A stretch of DNA of 64,000 nucleotides from Verrucomicrobiota bacterium. GTDB taxonomy: Bacteria; Verrucomicrobiota; Verrucomicrobiia; Opitutales; Opitutaceae. The stretch spans positions 1-64,000 of the forward strand of contig JAQGOP010000034.1 in the NCBI GenBank assembly GCA_028293545.1. Direction: 5' to 3'. Below are positions 16,347-23,972 of this stretch, piece after piece. The position numbers were made by a program, and so were the translations under genes. Below the pieces are notes generated by a model. It saw nothing but the letters and a program-made list of their open reading frames with translations, was not told the DNA's origin and made no database searches. How positions within the stretch are numbered: the first letter of the stretch is position 1; every line of letters begins with the position of its first letter.

Positions 16347-19300
16347 CACGCTGGCTGTTCCTGCTCTCGGTTGCCCGCCCTCGTTTGAAGGCGTGCGCGT
16401 CGCGTTGGCGGGGTTCCTCGAAAAACCCGCGAACGACTCCAGCGCGTTGTTACTGCGCGAGGCCTTGCATGCCGCCGCGATGGATGTCGCAGCGCTGCCG
16501 CGCGCGGAAATCAAAACCTCCGTCGTGGAAGCGGCGCGCGACTTGATCCGCACGGTTTCGGCCTCGGGAGTGCATGACGCGACGGTGGCTTCTGAAACCT
16601 TCAAGGAAGCGGCGGCCCTGGCGGAGAAGGGGTGGGCGGGCCTGATGGGGGCGATGGTGCTTGCGCCGGCCTGGCAGTGGACCGATGCCCCGCGGCTCGG
16701 CAGCCTGGCCCACTGGCTGTGGGGCGACTACACGGCATGGCTGTTCTCGGCGCCCCAAGGATTTTGCGCCGTGGGCGACGCGGATAAATACGCGCGCCAT
16801 ATCCTCGATCGTCTCGAGGAGCTGAACCAGCTCGTGGAACGGAATCACCGGGCGCCCGCCGCCCGTGCCGCGCTGGACGCGTATGCCCGCCATGCCTCCG
16901 GGATCCCGCTGTACTTTCATGCAGGCAACCTGGTGCGGCACGCCGAACTGCGCGCCCGGCTGCTCGGCTTCGTCGTCGATGAGCGCGTCAAGAAAATCGA
17001 GATGCCCGCCACCGACCGCACGGGCCGCCGGCTCCGGGTCGGGTTTGTTAACCGCCATTTCGGCTCGCAAACCGAGACGTACACCACGCTCCCGACTTTC
17101 GAACAGCTCGATCCGGTCCGCTTCGAAGTCGTGCTGTTCACCTGTCATCGCAATGGCTCGCCCCTCGAGGACCACTGTCGATCGCGCGCCTCGGCCTTCC
17201 ACGTTTTGCCGCGGGACCTCGCGGGGCAGGTCGCGATGCTGCGTTCCGCGGCCTTGGACGTCGTCGTCTTTGGCACGAACGTCACGGCGGTCTGCAACGA
17301 AATCACGTGGCTCGCCCTGAACCGCGTGGCGCCGCTCCAAGTGGTGAACAATTCGTCGTGCATCACCAGCGGGTTCCCGTCGATCGACTTGTATGTTTCC
17401 GGGACTTCGACCGAGACGACCGGGGCGTCGGCGCAGTTCACGGAGCGGCTCGGTTTGCTGCCGGGACCGGCGCATGCGTTCAATTACGAGGCCGATCGCC
17501 AGGAGCCGACGGCGCGCTGGACGCGGGCCGCGCTGGGCCTGCCGGATGATGCGACCGTGTTTGTCACGGCCGCCAACTACTTCAAAATCATCCCGGAGAT
17601 GCAGCACACGTGGGCGCGCCTGCTGGCGTCGGTGCCGAATTCGTTCCTCGTGGTGCATCCGTTCAATCCCAACTGGTCGTCCAGTTATCCCGTGCAGCGG
17701 TTCTGCCTCGAGTTCGACCGCGTGCTGGGCGGGCACGGCGTCGATGGAAAACGGCTGGTGGTCTCCAGCATGCGGTTTCCTTCGCGCAACGATGTGAAGG
17801 AGTTGCTGCGGGTCGGCGACGTGTACTTGGACACGTTCCCGTTCGGCGGCGTCAATTCGCTGGTCGACCCACTGGAAATCGGCGTTCCCGTCGTCGCTTG
17901 GGAAGGTGATAGCTTCCGGTCGCGAATGGGTGCCGCGCTGTTGAGAAATCTCTCTGCGAGCGAGTTGGTCGCGACCGATGAGGCTGGTTACCTGGCGACG
18001 GCGCAGCGCCTCGCCTCGGATCGCGACTATCGCACTGCTCTCGGTTCGCGCCTCGGAAAACAGATGGAGCGGATGCCGCTTTTCCTCGATTCCCTCGCCG
18101 CCAGCGATGCATTTGGCGAACTGCTGGAAACCGCGTTCGACGAACTCGCCGCCGCGGGCCGGGCCGCCTTCCGCCGTTCGCGCACGTCGGTGCGCGCGAC
18201 TGGCCTTCACTCCGCCGACCCGGCGTCGCCGATGCTGCGCCACCAACTCGGGCGCCAGTTCCTCACGCTGGGGCGGGCGGATCGCGCGCTGGCCTACCTG
18301 CTCGCGGCGGTGCAGCACCAGGACGCCGATCCCACCTTGTGGCACGACCTCGCGCGCGCTTTCCAGGCGCTGCAGCAATTGCCGCAGGCGCTGCAGGCGG
18401 CGGAAGCTTGCCTGCGCCTGGATGCCCAGAGCGTCGATGGCTGGATCCTGATTGCCGAACTGGCGCGCGAAGCCGGGCATAATTCATTCTACGAGGAGGC
18501 AATGGCCACTTTGCGCGACCTCGCACCGGCGGACCCGCGCGTGCAGGAATTATCGGTCAAGCGTGCGGTGGAAAAAGTCCCGGTTGCGCCCAGTGAAAAC
18601 TCCACGGAAGCCCAGCCGAAACATGTGCTGCTCTACACCGATGACCCGGAATTGGGCGGGGTAGCGCAGTACAATCACATCCTGCTGATGGCGCTGGTGC
18701 GGCGGGGCTATCGCGTCTCCTGCGTGCAGACGAAGAGCGAGAGTCCGCTCGTGAAGGAGCAGCAGGCGGTGGGCGTGCGCCATCATTGGCTCGACTACGA
18801 TACGGGGCGCGAGTTCGCGCGAACGGTCACCGATCCAGCGGATGCCGATCGGATTTTTCGCCGCGAGCGCCCGGATCTGATCGTGTTCAGCGACTGCAGC
18901 CCGGTTTCAAACCTCGCCGCGCGCCAGGTGGCAATGACGCGGGGTGTGCCCTACGTGGTGGTGGTGGGATTCGTCGGCACCTACCTCGCCAAGAATTTTG
19001 CCGCCCGCCTCCCGATGCTCGCGGCGCACTATGCGGCGGCGCGCGCGGTCGTCGCCGTCTCACAGGAAAACCTGGACTTGCTGCACGGTCTGTTCGGGCT
19101 CCCGGCGGAGCGCGGCAAGGTGATCCATTACGGTCGTCCGCAGAAATTTTTTGCGCCCCGCGACGAGGCGGCCCGCGCGCGCCTCCGCGCGGAACTCGGA
19201 ATTCCCGCAGATGCGGTCATGTGTTTCACGGCCGCCCGGTTGACCGGCATCAAGGGCTTCGGCCATCAGTTGAAAGCCGCGCAGCAATTGCGGGCGGCGC

Positions 19301-19782
19301 ACGCGGGGAAGCGGATTTGTTTCGTGTGGGCGGGCGACGGGGATCTCCGGCCGGAGCTGGAGCGCGAGATCGCGCGTTTGGACCTGGGAGCCGACGTGCG
19401 TCTCCTCGGGCAGCGATGGGATGTCGCTGAGTGGTACGACGCGGCGGATATTTTCGTGCTGCCGTCGCATCTCGAGGGCATGCCCCTCGCGATCATGGAA
19501 GCGATGGCGAAGGGCCTCCCGGTGATCGCAACTGCGGTAAGCGGAATTCCCGAGGAACTCGGCGATTCGGGCCAACTCCTGCCCGATCCTTCGACGGATG
19601 CCGCGGGCGTGGTGCATGGCTTGGTGGCGACGATCGGCGCGTGGGCGGCGGACGCCCGGCTGCGGGCCGAAGTGGGGCAGCGCGGACGCGAGCGAGCGGT
19701 CGAGTTTTTCCGGGAGGAATTAATGGTGAGCCGGACCCTCGCCTTGATGGAACGCTTCCTTCCGGCCGAAGTTTCATCGTGA
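16336..19782 (+). CDS. Two-domain glycosyltransferase: divergent GT41-like half fused to a GT4 half
   Basis: 1148 aa from ATG 16336; a GTG at 16276 is an alternative. An N-terminal helical region (to about 230) precedes a divergent GT41-like domain (about 230-600). It has GFVNRHFGSQTETY in place of the usual SPDxRxHS, then NYFKIIPEMQHTW and DTFPFGGVNSLVDPLEIG. Two or three TPR-like repeats follow (about 640-730). A complete GT4 (glycosyl transferase group 1) domain starts with VLLYTDDPELGGVAQYN, continues with AARLTGIKGF and ends with an EX7E motif in LEGMPLAIMEAMAKG. Two catalytic halves suggest two successive sugar additions. Acceptor and donor are unknown; flagellin is a guess from position. 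Confidence 0.85.
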   Translation: MPADTLAVPALGCPPSFEGVRVALAGFLEKPANDSSALLLREALHAAAMDVAALPRAEIKTSVVEAARDLIRTVSASGVHDATVASETFKEAAALAEKGWAGLMGAMVLAPAWQWTDAPRLGSLAHWLWGDYTAWLFSAPQGFCAVGDADKYARHILDRLEELNQLVERNHRAPAARAALDAYARHASGIPLYFHAGNLVRHAELRARLLGFVVDERVKKIEMPATDRTGRRLRVGFVNRHFGSQTETYTTLPTFEQLDPVRFEVVLFTCHRNGSPLEDHCRSRASAFHVLPRDLAGQVAMLRSAALDVVVFGTNVTAVCNEITWLALNRVAPLQVVNNSSCITSGFPSIDLYVSGTSTETTGASAQFTERLGLLPGPAHAFNYEADRQEPTARWTRAALGLPDDATVFVTAANYFKIIPEMQHTWARLLASVPNSFLVVHPFNPNWSSSYPVQRFCLEFDRVLGGHGVDGKRLVVSSMRFPSRNDVKELLRVGDVYLDTFPFGGVNSLVDPLEIGVPVVAWEGDSFRSRMGAALLRNLSASELVATDEAGYLATAQRLASDRDYRTALGSRLGKQMERMPLFLDSLAASDAFGELLETAFDELAAAGRAAFRRSRTSVRATGLHSADPASPMLRHQLGRQFLTLGRADRALAYLLAAVQHQDADPTLWHDLARAFQALQQLPQALQAAEACLRLDAQSVDGWILIAELAREAGHNSFYEEAMATLRDLAPADPRVQELSVKRAVEKVPVAPSENSTEAQPKHVLLYTDDPELGGVAQYNHILLMALVRRGYRVSCVQTKSESPLVKEQQAVGVRHHWLDYDTGREFARTVTDPADADRIFRRERPDLIVFSDCSPVSNLAARQVAMTRGVPYVVVVGFVGTYLAKNFAARLPMLAAHYAAARAVVAVSQENLDLLHGLFGLPAERGKVIHYGRPQKFFAPRDEAARARLRAELGIPADAVMCFTAARLTGIKGFGHQLKAAQQLRAAHAGKRICFVWAGDGDLRPELEREIARLDLGADVRLLGQRWDVAEWYDAADIFVLPSHLEGMPLAIMEAMAKGLPVIATAVSGIPEELGDSGQLLPDPSTDAAGVVHGLVATIGAWAADARLRAEVGQRGRERAVEFFREELMVSRTLALMERFLPAEVSS

Positions 19783-21308
19783 ACCCCCCGAGCAAAATCC
19801 TCGTCCTCGCGGACAATCCGCAGCATCCGCTTTTCAGCAGCTGGCTCGCCACGATGGGCGAACCCGTGGAAGGGCTGACCTACGTGCCGAGCGATTATGA
19901 ATTCCCCGCGGACGCGGGATTGGTCGTGAGCGCCGACTGCTACCATGAGCCGCGGGTCACGCTGCTGCGTCGCGCGATGGAAAAAAACATCCCGACGCTT
20001 GTGCTGGCCGACGGCATCCTCGAATACCGCAACACTTGGGAGCATCCGCAGCTGCCCGCGGGTTCATTGTTTCAACCGGTGCTGGGCCACAAGATCGCGT
20101 GCCTTGGCCGGTCGCAGGCGCGCGTCCTGGAGTCGTGGCACAATGGCGACCGCTGCGAAGTCACGGGGTCGCCGCGCTTCGATCGCTACACGGGCATGAA
20201 GCGTCGGCAGCGTGGACCCCAGGAGAATTTCCGCGTACTCGTGATGACCGCGCTTACGCCCTATTTCACGCCGGAGCATCAGCAGAAGGTGAAAAAGTCC
20301 CTGTTGGATTTGAAGGCGGCGTTTGCGCGCAAGCCGATCTTTGGAGGCGTGAAGCTGGAACCGGTCTGGCGGCTGACCAAGGGCCTCGACAAGGAAATCG
20401 GAGTGGACGCGGTTGTCTCCGACCTGACGGGCCGGGAGATGGCGGACGTCCTCCAAAACGTGGATGCGGTCATCACCACGCCTTCGACCTCGATGCTGGA
20501 AGCGATGCTGCTAGGTTTGCCCGTCGTCGCGCTCGATTACTGCAACACGCCGCACTATGTACAGCCGGCCTGGAGGATCACGGCGTCGGACCACATTGCC
20601 GCGACCCTGGCCGAGTTGGTGAATCCGCCGGCGGCGAAACTGCTTTTCCAGGACGCGACGCTGCACGATGCGCTCGAGTGTACGACACCCGCGGCGGGTC
20701 GCGTGCAGGACCTTGCCCGCGAAATGATCCGTCTCGGGCAGGAGGCCCGCCGCTCGGGTGGGGCGTTGGTTTTCCCCGCGCGCATGGCAGCCGCGGACGG
20801 CGTCGTCCGCGCGGTCCCGGAAGCGCGATTCAAATTGGACGAACTTTATCCTGATCAACCTCAGTTTGCTTCGTGGGACGTGGCGGCGCTGCAGGTTGAA
20901 AACGGTCACCTGCGCCAGCACGCGGCGGAGCTCGAGAAGAAATGCCAAGCCGTGCGGGCGAGTGCCGCGCATCACGCGCAGCTGACGGTGGCGTGGAAAT
21001 CGAAAGTCGAGGCGGCGGCGGTGCTGGTTGAGCACGGCGAGCCGCAAGCGGCGACGAAGCTGCTCCTGGCGGGGGTGAAGGCCGTGGAGGCCTGCCAGAA
21101 TCCGCCGGTGATCCTAGAAGCGCTGCTGGCGATCGCGCCGGCGCTCGGGGCCTTGGATGCGGGGCGCGCGCGTTATCTTTTGGAAGTCGCGGTGAAGCTG
21201 GCGGGCGGGTTGAAGAATCAACCCGCACGCGACCTGGCGACGCGGCATTTAACGGAACTGGCGGCTGCATCTGCGGGTGCAGCGGTCGCGGCCCTGGCGA
21301 GGGCCTAG
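19779..21308 (+). CDS. GT-B-like glycosyltransferase or polysaccharide-type protein
   Basis: 509 aa from GTG 19779, which overlaps the stop of the fusion gene (GTGA). The first 330 residues look like a two-domain GT-B fold of the CDP-glycerol glycerophosphotransferase / 2-epimerase type: KILVLADNPQHPLFSSW, GSPRFDRYTG, RVLVMTALTPYFTPE, and a donor-site-like VITTPSTSMLEAMLLGLPVVALDY. The C-terminal part (about 350-500) is helical, with a short coiled coil and an Ala-rich repeat-like tail. It is the last gene of the glycosyltransferase cluster. The reaction is not identifiable from sequence alone; sugar or phospho-sugar transfer onto the same acceptor as its neighbours is plausible. Confidence 0.72.
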   Translation: MNPPSKILVLADNPQHPLFSSWLATMGEPVEGLTYVPSDYEFPADAGLVVSADCYHEPRVTLLRRAMEKNIPTLVLADGILEYRNTWEHPQLPAGSLFQPVLGHKIACLGRSQARVLESWHNGDRCEVTGSPRFDRYTGMKRRQRGPQENFRVLVMTALTPYFTPEHQQKVKKSLLDLKAAFARKPIFGGVKLEPVWRLTKGLDKEIGVDAVVSDLTGREMADVLQNVDAVITTPSTSMLEAMLLGLPVVALDYCNTPHYVQPAWRITASDHIAATLAELVNPPAAKLLFQDATLHDALECTTPAAGRVQDLAREMIRLGQEARRSGGALVFPARMAAADGVVRAVPEARFKLDELYPDQPQFASWDVAALQVENGHLRQHAAELEKKCQAVRASAAHHAQLTVAWKSKVEAAAVLVEHGEPQAATKLLLAGVKAVEACQNPPVILEALLAIAPALGALDAGRARYLLEVAVKLAGGLKNQPARDLATRHLTELAAASAGAAVAALARA

Positions 21309-21445
21309 GGTTTCTCGGTTCGAATTTTCCCGCGGCGTTCGCGGGTCAGTGCGGATTCGGATCCCTTCTGTTCGGATGGGAGGTTTTCGGTTTCCGAGGA
21401 CAGGCGGACCGCCCGCGCGCCCGATGTTCGATCCTGAAAAAGGCG

Positions 21446-21471
21446 AAGGCCCCGGACGAAGCCGGGGCCTT
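21446..21471. terminator. Bidirectional rho-independent terminator between convergent units
   Basis: AAGGCCCCGG (21446-21455), loop ACGAAG, CCGGGGCCTT (21462-21471) form a perfect 10-bp stem. The plus strand continues with TGTTT. The minus strand continues with CGCCTTTTTC. It separates the glycosyltransferase genes from the convergent flagellin genes and can stop both. Confidence 0.85.
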
Positions 21472-21570
21472 GTTTGCACCGTGTTCCAGTGCGATAGCCT
21501 GACCTGAGAAACCAGCCCGATGGCCAGTGACCCTGCCGGGGGCCTCCGCTAAGGTTTTGGCGTGACTCGG

Positions 21571-21602
21571 TTCCCGGCCGCCACTTGCGCAGCGGCCGGG
21601 AA
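21571..21602 (-). repeat. Stable hairpin after flagellin A
   Basis: TTCCCGGCCGC and GCGGCCGGGAA (11-bp perfect stem) enclose 10 nt, about 34 nt past the flagellin stop. No T-run follows, so it may stabilise the mRNA 3' end upstream of the true terminator at 21446-21471. Confidence 0.6.
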
Positions 21603-21635
21603 TGGGCGAATCATGACAATCTCAGTGGTGGTTTC

Positions 21636-22454
21636 TTACTGGATGAGGCGCAGGGCGCTCTGAGCGCTCTGGTTGGCTTGGGCAAGCATCGCGGTGCCGG
21701 ACTGCACCAGGATGTTCCATTTCGCGAGCTGAGTACTTTCCTCAGCGACGTCGACATCCGAGATGCGGCTTGAAGCAGCTTCGAGGTTGGCCTTGTTCAC
21801 CGACAGGAGCTCGGTCGCGAACCCGAGGCGGCTCTGCTCGGCGCCGTTGCTGGCGCGGAACTTGGCCACGTTCTGGATCGCATCCGTGACATCCGTCAGG
21901 GTGATGGCGCCGAGGTCGGTCGCCGCCGTCGAGGTCATGGCCGCAACGCCACCGGCCGAGCCGTTCAAGTCCCGGCCAGCGAGGGTCACTGCCGAGCTCG
22001 TGCTGCCGTCTTCCGTAACCGAGACCGTGAGGCCCGAGCTACCGAAGAGGGACACGCCGTTGAACTTCTCGGTCGACAGGGAGGTGAGCTGCGAGGCGAG
22101 TTCAGTGAACTCGGCATCATAGTTCGCCTGGTCGTCCGTGTTCTTGGTCGGATCCGTGTAGAGGGTCTTCAACTCGCTGATGCGGTCGAGGACCTTGCCC
22201 GCAATCTTCAGCGCGCCGTCCTGCGTCTGCAGGAAGGAAACGGCGTTGCCGATATTGCTCGAAACTGCGCCTTGGCGTTTGGCCGCCGCGGACAATTTCA
22301 TGGAAACCGCCATACCACCCGCGTCATCGGCGGGGTTGACGATCTTGGACCCGCTCGAGAGACGGTTAAGGCTTCTCTGGAGCATGGTGTTGGACGCGGC
22401 TAGATTGTTTGCAGCAATCGTTGCCGAGTAGTTGGTGTTAATCACGACTGACAT
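21636..22454 (-). CDS. fliC: Flagellin A
   Basis: 272 aa from ATG 22454 (MSVVINTNYSAT); an upstream in-frame start at 22496 lies within the leader. N-terminal D0/D1 hallmarks are NNLAASNTMLQRSLNRLSSG and NPADDAGGMAVSMKL. The C-terminal D1/D0 end is SRISDVDVAEESTQLAKWNI...MLAQANQSAQSALRLIQ. The short centre (about residues 130-190) means no large D2/D3 surface domains. The Ser/Thr-rich centre (SVTEDGSTSSAVT) offers O-glycosylation sites. The leader has a good ribosome-binding site (AAGGAAAG) overlapped by a CsrA-type motif. Closely similar to flagellin B downstream in coordinates, a tandem duplication with separate promoters. FliS, FliD and FliW partners are encoded nearby. Confidence 0.97.
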   Translation of the reverse strand: MSVVINTNYSATIAANNLAASNTMLQRSLNRLSSGSKIVNPADDAGGMAVSMKLSAAAKRQGAVSSNIGNAVSFLQTQDGALKIAGKVLDRISELKTLYTDPTKNTDDQANYDAEFTELASQLTSLSTEKFNGVSLFGSSGLTVSVTEDGSTSSAVTLAGRDLNGSAGGVAAMTSTAATDLGAITLTDVTDAIQNVAKFRASNGAEQSRLGFATELLSVNKANLEAASSRISDVDVAEESTQLAKWNILVQSGTAMLAQANQSAQSALRLIQ

Positions 22455-22461
22455 GGTTCTT

Positions 22462-22493
22462 TCCTTGATCTTAATGCGACTATCCGTCGTCGC
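22462..22493 (-). promoter_or_regulatory. CsrA-type leader of flagellin A: ACGGA hairpin plus AAGGA at the ribosome-binding site
   Basis: On the minus strand GCGAC-GACGGATA-GTCGC (22493-22476) forms a 5-bp stem whose loop contains ACGGA. AAGGA (22466-22462) overlaps the ribosome-binding site, 7 nt before ATG. The two ANGGA cores are 16 nt apart. CsrA homodimers bind two such sites (known from the Bacillus hag leader). The same layout, with identical spacing, is present before flagellin B. Confidence 0.7.
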
Positions 22494-22505
22494 CACGTGT
22501 CTGGA

Positions 22506-22544
22506 TAATCGGCGCCAGACCGCGCCGTTCGAGGCAAGTGCCTC
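22506..22544 (-). promoter_or_regulatory. Flagellin A promoter region with palindrome
   Basis: On the minus strand GCCGATTA (22513-22506) is a sigma-28 -10 box, identical to the one before the flgM-like gene. The -35 (TCGA) is poor. Just upstream lies the perfect palindrome GAGGCA-CT-TGCCTC (22544-22531). A near match lies at the same distance before flagellin B. The predicted leader is about 45 nt. Confidence 0.55.
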
Positions 22545-22637
22545 AAAGGGGATTCCGCCGCGTTAACGGCGAGAAATGGGAGTTCCCAAAAAGAACCCAG
22601 GTCCCACTCAGAGCAGACAACCGCGAATGCTCTGGCC

Positions 22638-22667
22638 GCGGGGCCGGGGGACTAAGCCCGGCCCCGC
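22638..22667 (-). terminator. Hairpin after flagellin B
   Basis: GCGGGGCCGGG and CCCGGCCCCGC form an 11-bp perfect stem around an 8-nt loop, about 25 nt past the stop codon. No T-run is seen. It probably marks the transcript end or protects it, and lets flagellin A be transcribed from its own promoter. Confidence 0.6.
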
Positions 22668-22692
22668 GCGTGGGTCCTGGTCGCTGCTAGTC

Positions 22693-23511
22693 TTACTGGA
22701 GCAGCTTGAGCGCGACCTGCGCACTCTGGTTCGCCTGAGCGAGCATGGCCGTCCCGGACTGCACGAGTATGTTGTACCTCGCAAGCGAGGTCGATTCTTG
22801 TGCAACGTCCACGTCGGTGATGCGGCTCGAAGCGGCCTCGAGGTTCGCCTTGTTCACTGTCAGCAGCTCGGACGCGAATCCGAGGCGGCTTTGTTCTGCG
22901 CCGTTTTGGGCGCGGAAAGTGGCAACATGCTGGATCGCGTCGGTGAGATCCGTCAGGGCGATCGCCCCGAGGTCCGTCGCGGCCGTGCTGGTGAGAACAC
23001 CGACACCGGTGGCAGTGCTCACCAAGTCGCGGCCCGAGATCGTGACCGCCGTCGTGGTGCTGCCATCCTCGGTAACCGAGACACTGAGGCTCGAGCTGCC
23101 GAAGAGGGAGACGCCGTTGAACTTTTCGCTCGTGAGCGCGCTGAGCTGGTTCTTCAGCTCGGTGAACTCGGCGTCGTAGTTCGCCTGGTCGTCGATGTTC
23201 TTGGTCGGGTCGTTATACAGGGTCTTGAGCTCGCCCATGCGGACCAGCACTTTGCCGGTGACGGAGAGCACGCCGTCCTGCGTCTGCAGGAAGGAGACCG
23301 AGTTTCCGATGTTTTGGGAAACTGCGCCCTGGCGACGAGCCGAGGCCGAAAGTTTCATAGAGACGGCCAGGCCGCCAGCGTCGTCAGCCGGACTGACAAT
23401 CTTCGAGCCGCTTGAGAGCCGGTTAAGGCTCTTCTGCAACATATCGTTGGAGGCGGCGAGGTTGTTCGCCGCGATCGTCGCAGCGAAGTTGGTATTAATT
23501 ACAACAGACAT
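22693..23511 (-). CDS. fliC: Flagellin B
   Basis: 272 aa (MSVVINTNFAAT), the same length as flagellin A and collinear with it without obvious gaps. Conserved D0/D1 features are ASNDMLQKSLNRLSSGSKI, SPADDAGGLAVSMKL, ITDVDVAQESTSLARYNIL and MLAQANQSAQVALKLLQ. Differences concentrate in the central part and a few D1 positions. Its leader has the same hairpin and ribosome-binding site arrangement as flagellin A, and its own promoter region. Two nearly equal flagellins side by side can build a composite filament or be used at different levels; the sequence does not say which dominates. Confidence 0.97.
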   Translation of the reverse strand: MSVVINTNFAATIAANNLAASNDMLQKSLNRLSSGSKIVSPADDAGGLAVSMKLSASARRQGAVSQNIGNSVSFLQTQDGVLSVTGKVLVRMGELKTLYNDPTKNIDDQANYDAEFTELKNQLSALTSEKFNGVSLFGSSSLSVSVTEDGSTTTAVTISGRDLVSTATGVGVLTSTAATDLGAIALTDLTDAIQHVATFRAQNGAEQSRLGFASELLTVNKANLEAASSRITDVDVAQESTSLARYNILVQSGTAMLAQANQSAQVALKLLQ

Positions 23512-23519
23512 GGGTATCT

Positions 23520-23550
23520 TCCTTGATGCTAAGCGCGACGTCCGTGTCGC
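23520..23550 (-). promoter_or_regulatory. CsrA-type leader of flagellin B: ACGGA hairpin plus AAGGA at the ribosome-binding site
   Basis: On the minus strand GCGAC-ACGGAC-GTCGC (23550-23535) forms a 5-bp stem with ACGGA in a 6-nt loop. AAGGA (23524-23520) is in the ribosome-binding site, 8 nt before ATG 23511. Core spacing is 16 nt, exactly as in flagellin A, although the loop length and surrounding bases differ. That points to selection rather than recent copying. Confidence 0.7.
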
Positions 23551-23564
23551 AGTCGGATCAGGTT

Positions 23565-23603
23565 GAATCGGCTCCTGATCGCGCCGGTCTCGGCACTTGC
23601 CTC
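23565..23603 (-). promoter_or_regulatory. Flagellin B promoter region with imperfect palindrome
   Basis: On the minus strand GCCGATTC (23572-23565) lies 53 nt before the ATG (51 nt in flagellin A). GAGGCA-AG-TGCC (to 23591) sits 18 bp upstream of it. The block GGCGCG(A/G)TC between them is also shared with flagellin A. Confidence 0.5.
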
Positions 23604-23914
23604 GACGTGGGGAGCAATCGGAACACTCCGCGAAAAGCTTTATGCGAATTTTCGAAAAACTTTCTGGCCATGAAATCTCCGCCGCGATTTTTACCTATGA
23701 GAAAACGAGGATTTCTCCGCGCGATAAATTTCGCAACTCCTCCCGCGAATCCGCGCCGGCCCGGAAGTTTTAACCACGAATGAACCCAAATCTGGGCACC
23801 GATCTGCCTGAAGTCCGAACCTTCACCGAGCTCCGGCCTTCAGGTTGCCTTCAAGGGGTTCGGGATCCGGATTCGGGTCCGTCCGTGGTTAAAACAGGTT
23901 GGAGGTTTTCGGGC
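23604..23914. other. Intergenic region between flagellin B and fliD, with a long inverted repeat
   Basis: No gene-like frame is convincing here. The stretch is partly A/T-richer than its surroundings (23630-23760). The main structure is a pair of inverted arms, GTTTTAACCACG (23767-23778) and CGTGGTTAAAAC (23884-23895), identical over 12 bp and similar over about 29 bp, roughly 105 bp apart. Inner sequences (CCGAACCTT and AAGGGGTTCGG) are also partly complementary. The AACCACGAATGAACCC type of sequence resembles short dispersed repeats common between genes in Verrucomicrobiota. Confidence 0.5.
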
Positions 23915-23942
23915 TAAAGCAAGGCGGGGTTCGTGACGATAG
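23915..23942 (+). promoter_or_regulatory. Sigma-28-like promoter of fliD
   Basis: TAAAGCAA (23915-23922), 12 bp, GACGATAG (23935-23942). The predicted start of transcription is about 24 nt before the fliD ATG. FliD is a typical late (sigma-28) gene. Confidence 0.65.
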
Positions 23943-23972
23943 CTCTCTCCTAGAAAACCTCTTTCTCCCTCC

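Noticed and set aside
22525-22550. GGCAC-TTGC near flagellin A as a sigma-54 promoter
   Set aside because: The two halves are adjacent without the required 5-bp spacer. The sequence is better explained as the palindrome shared by both flagellins.
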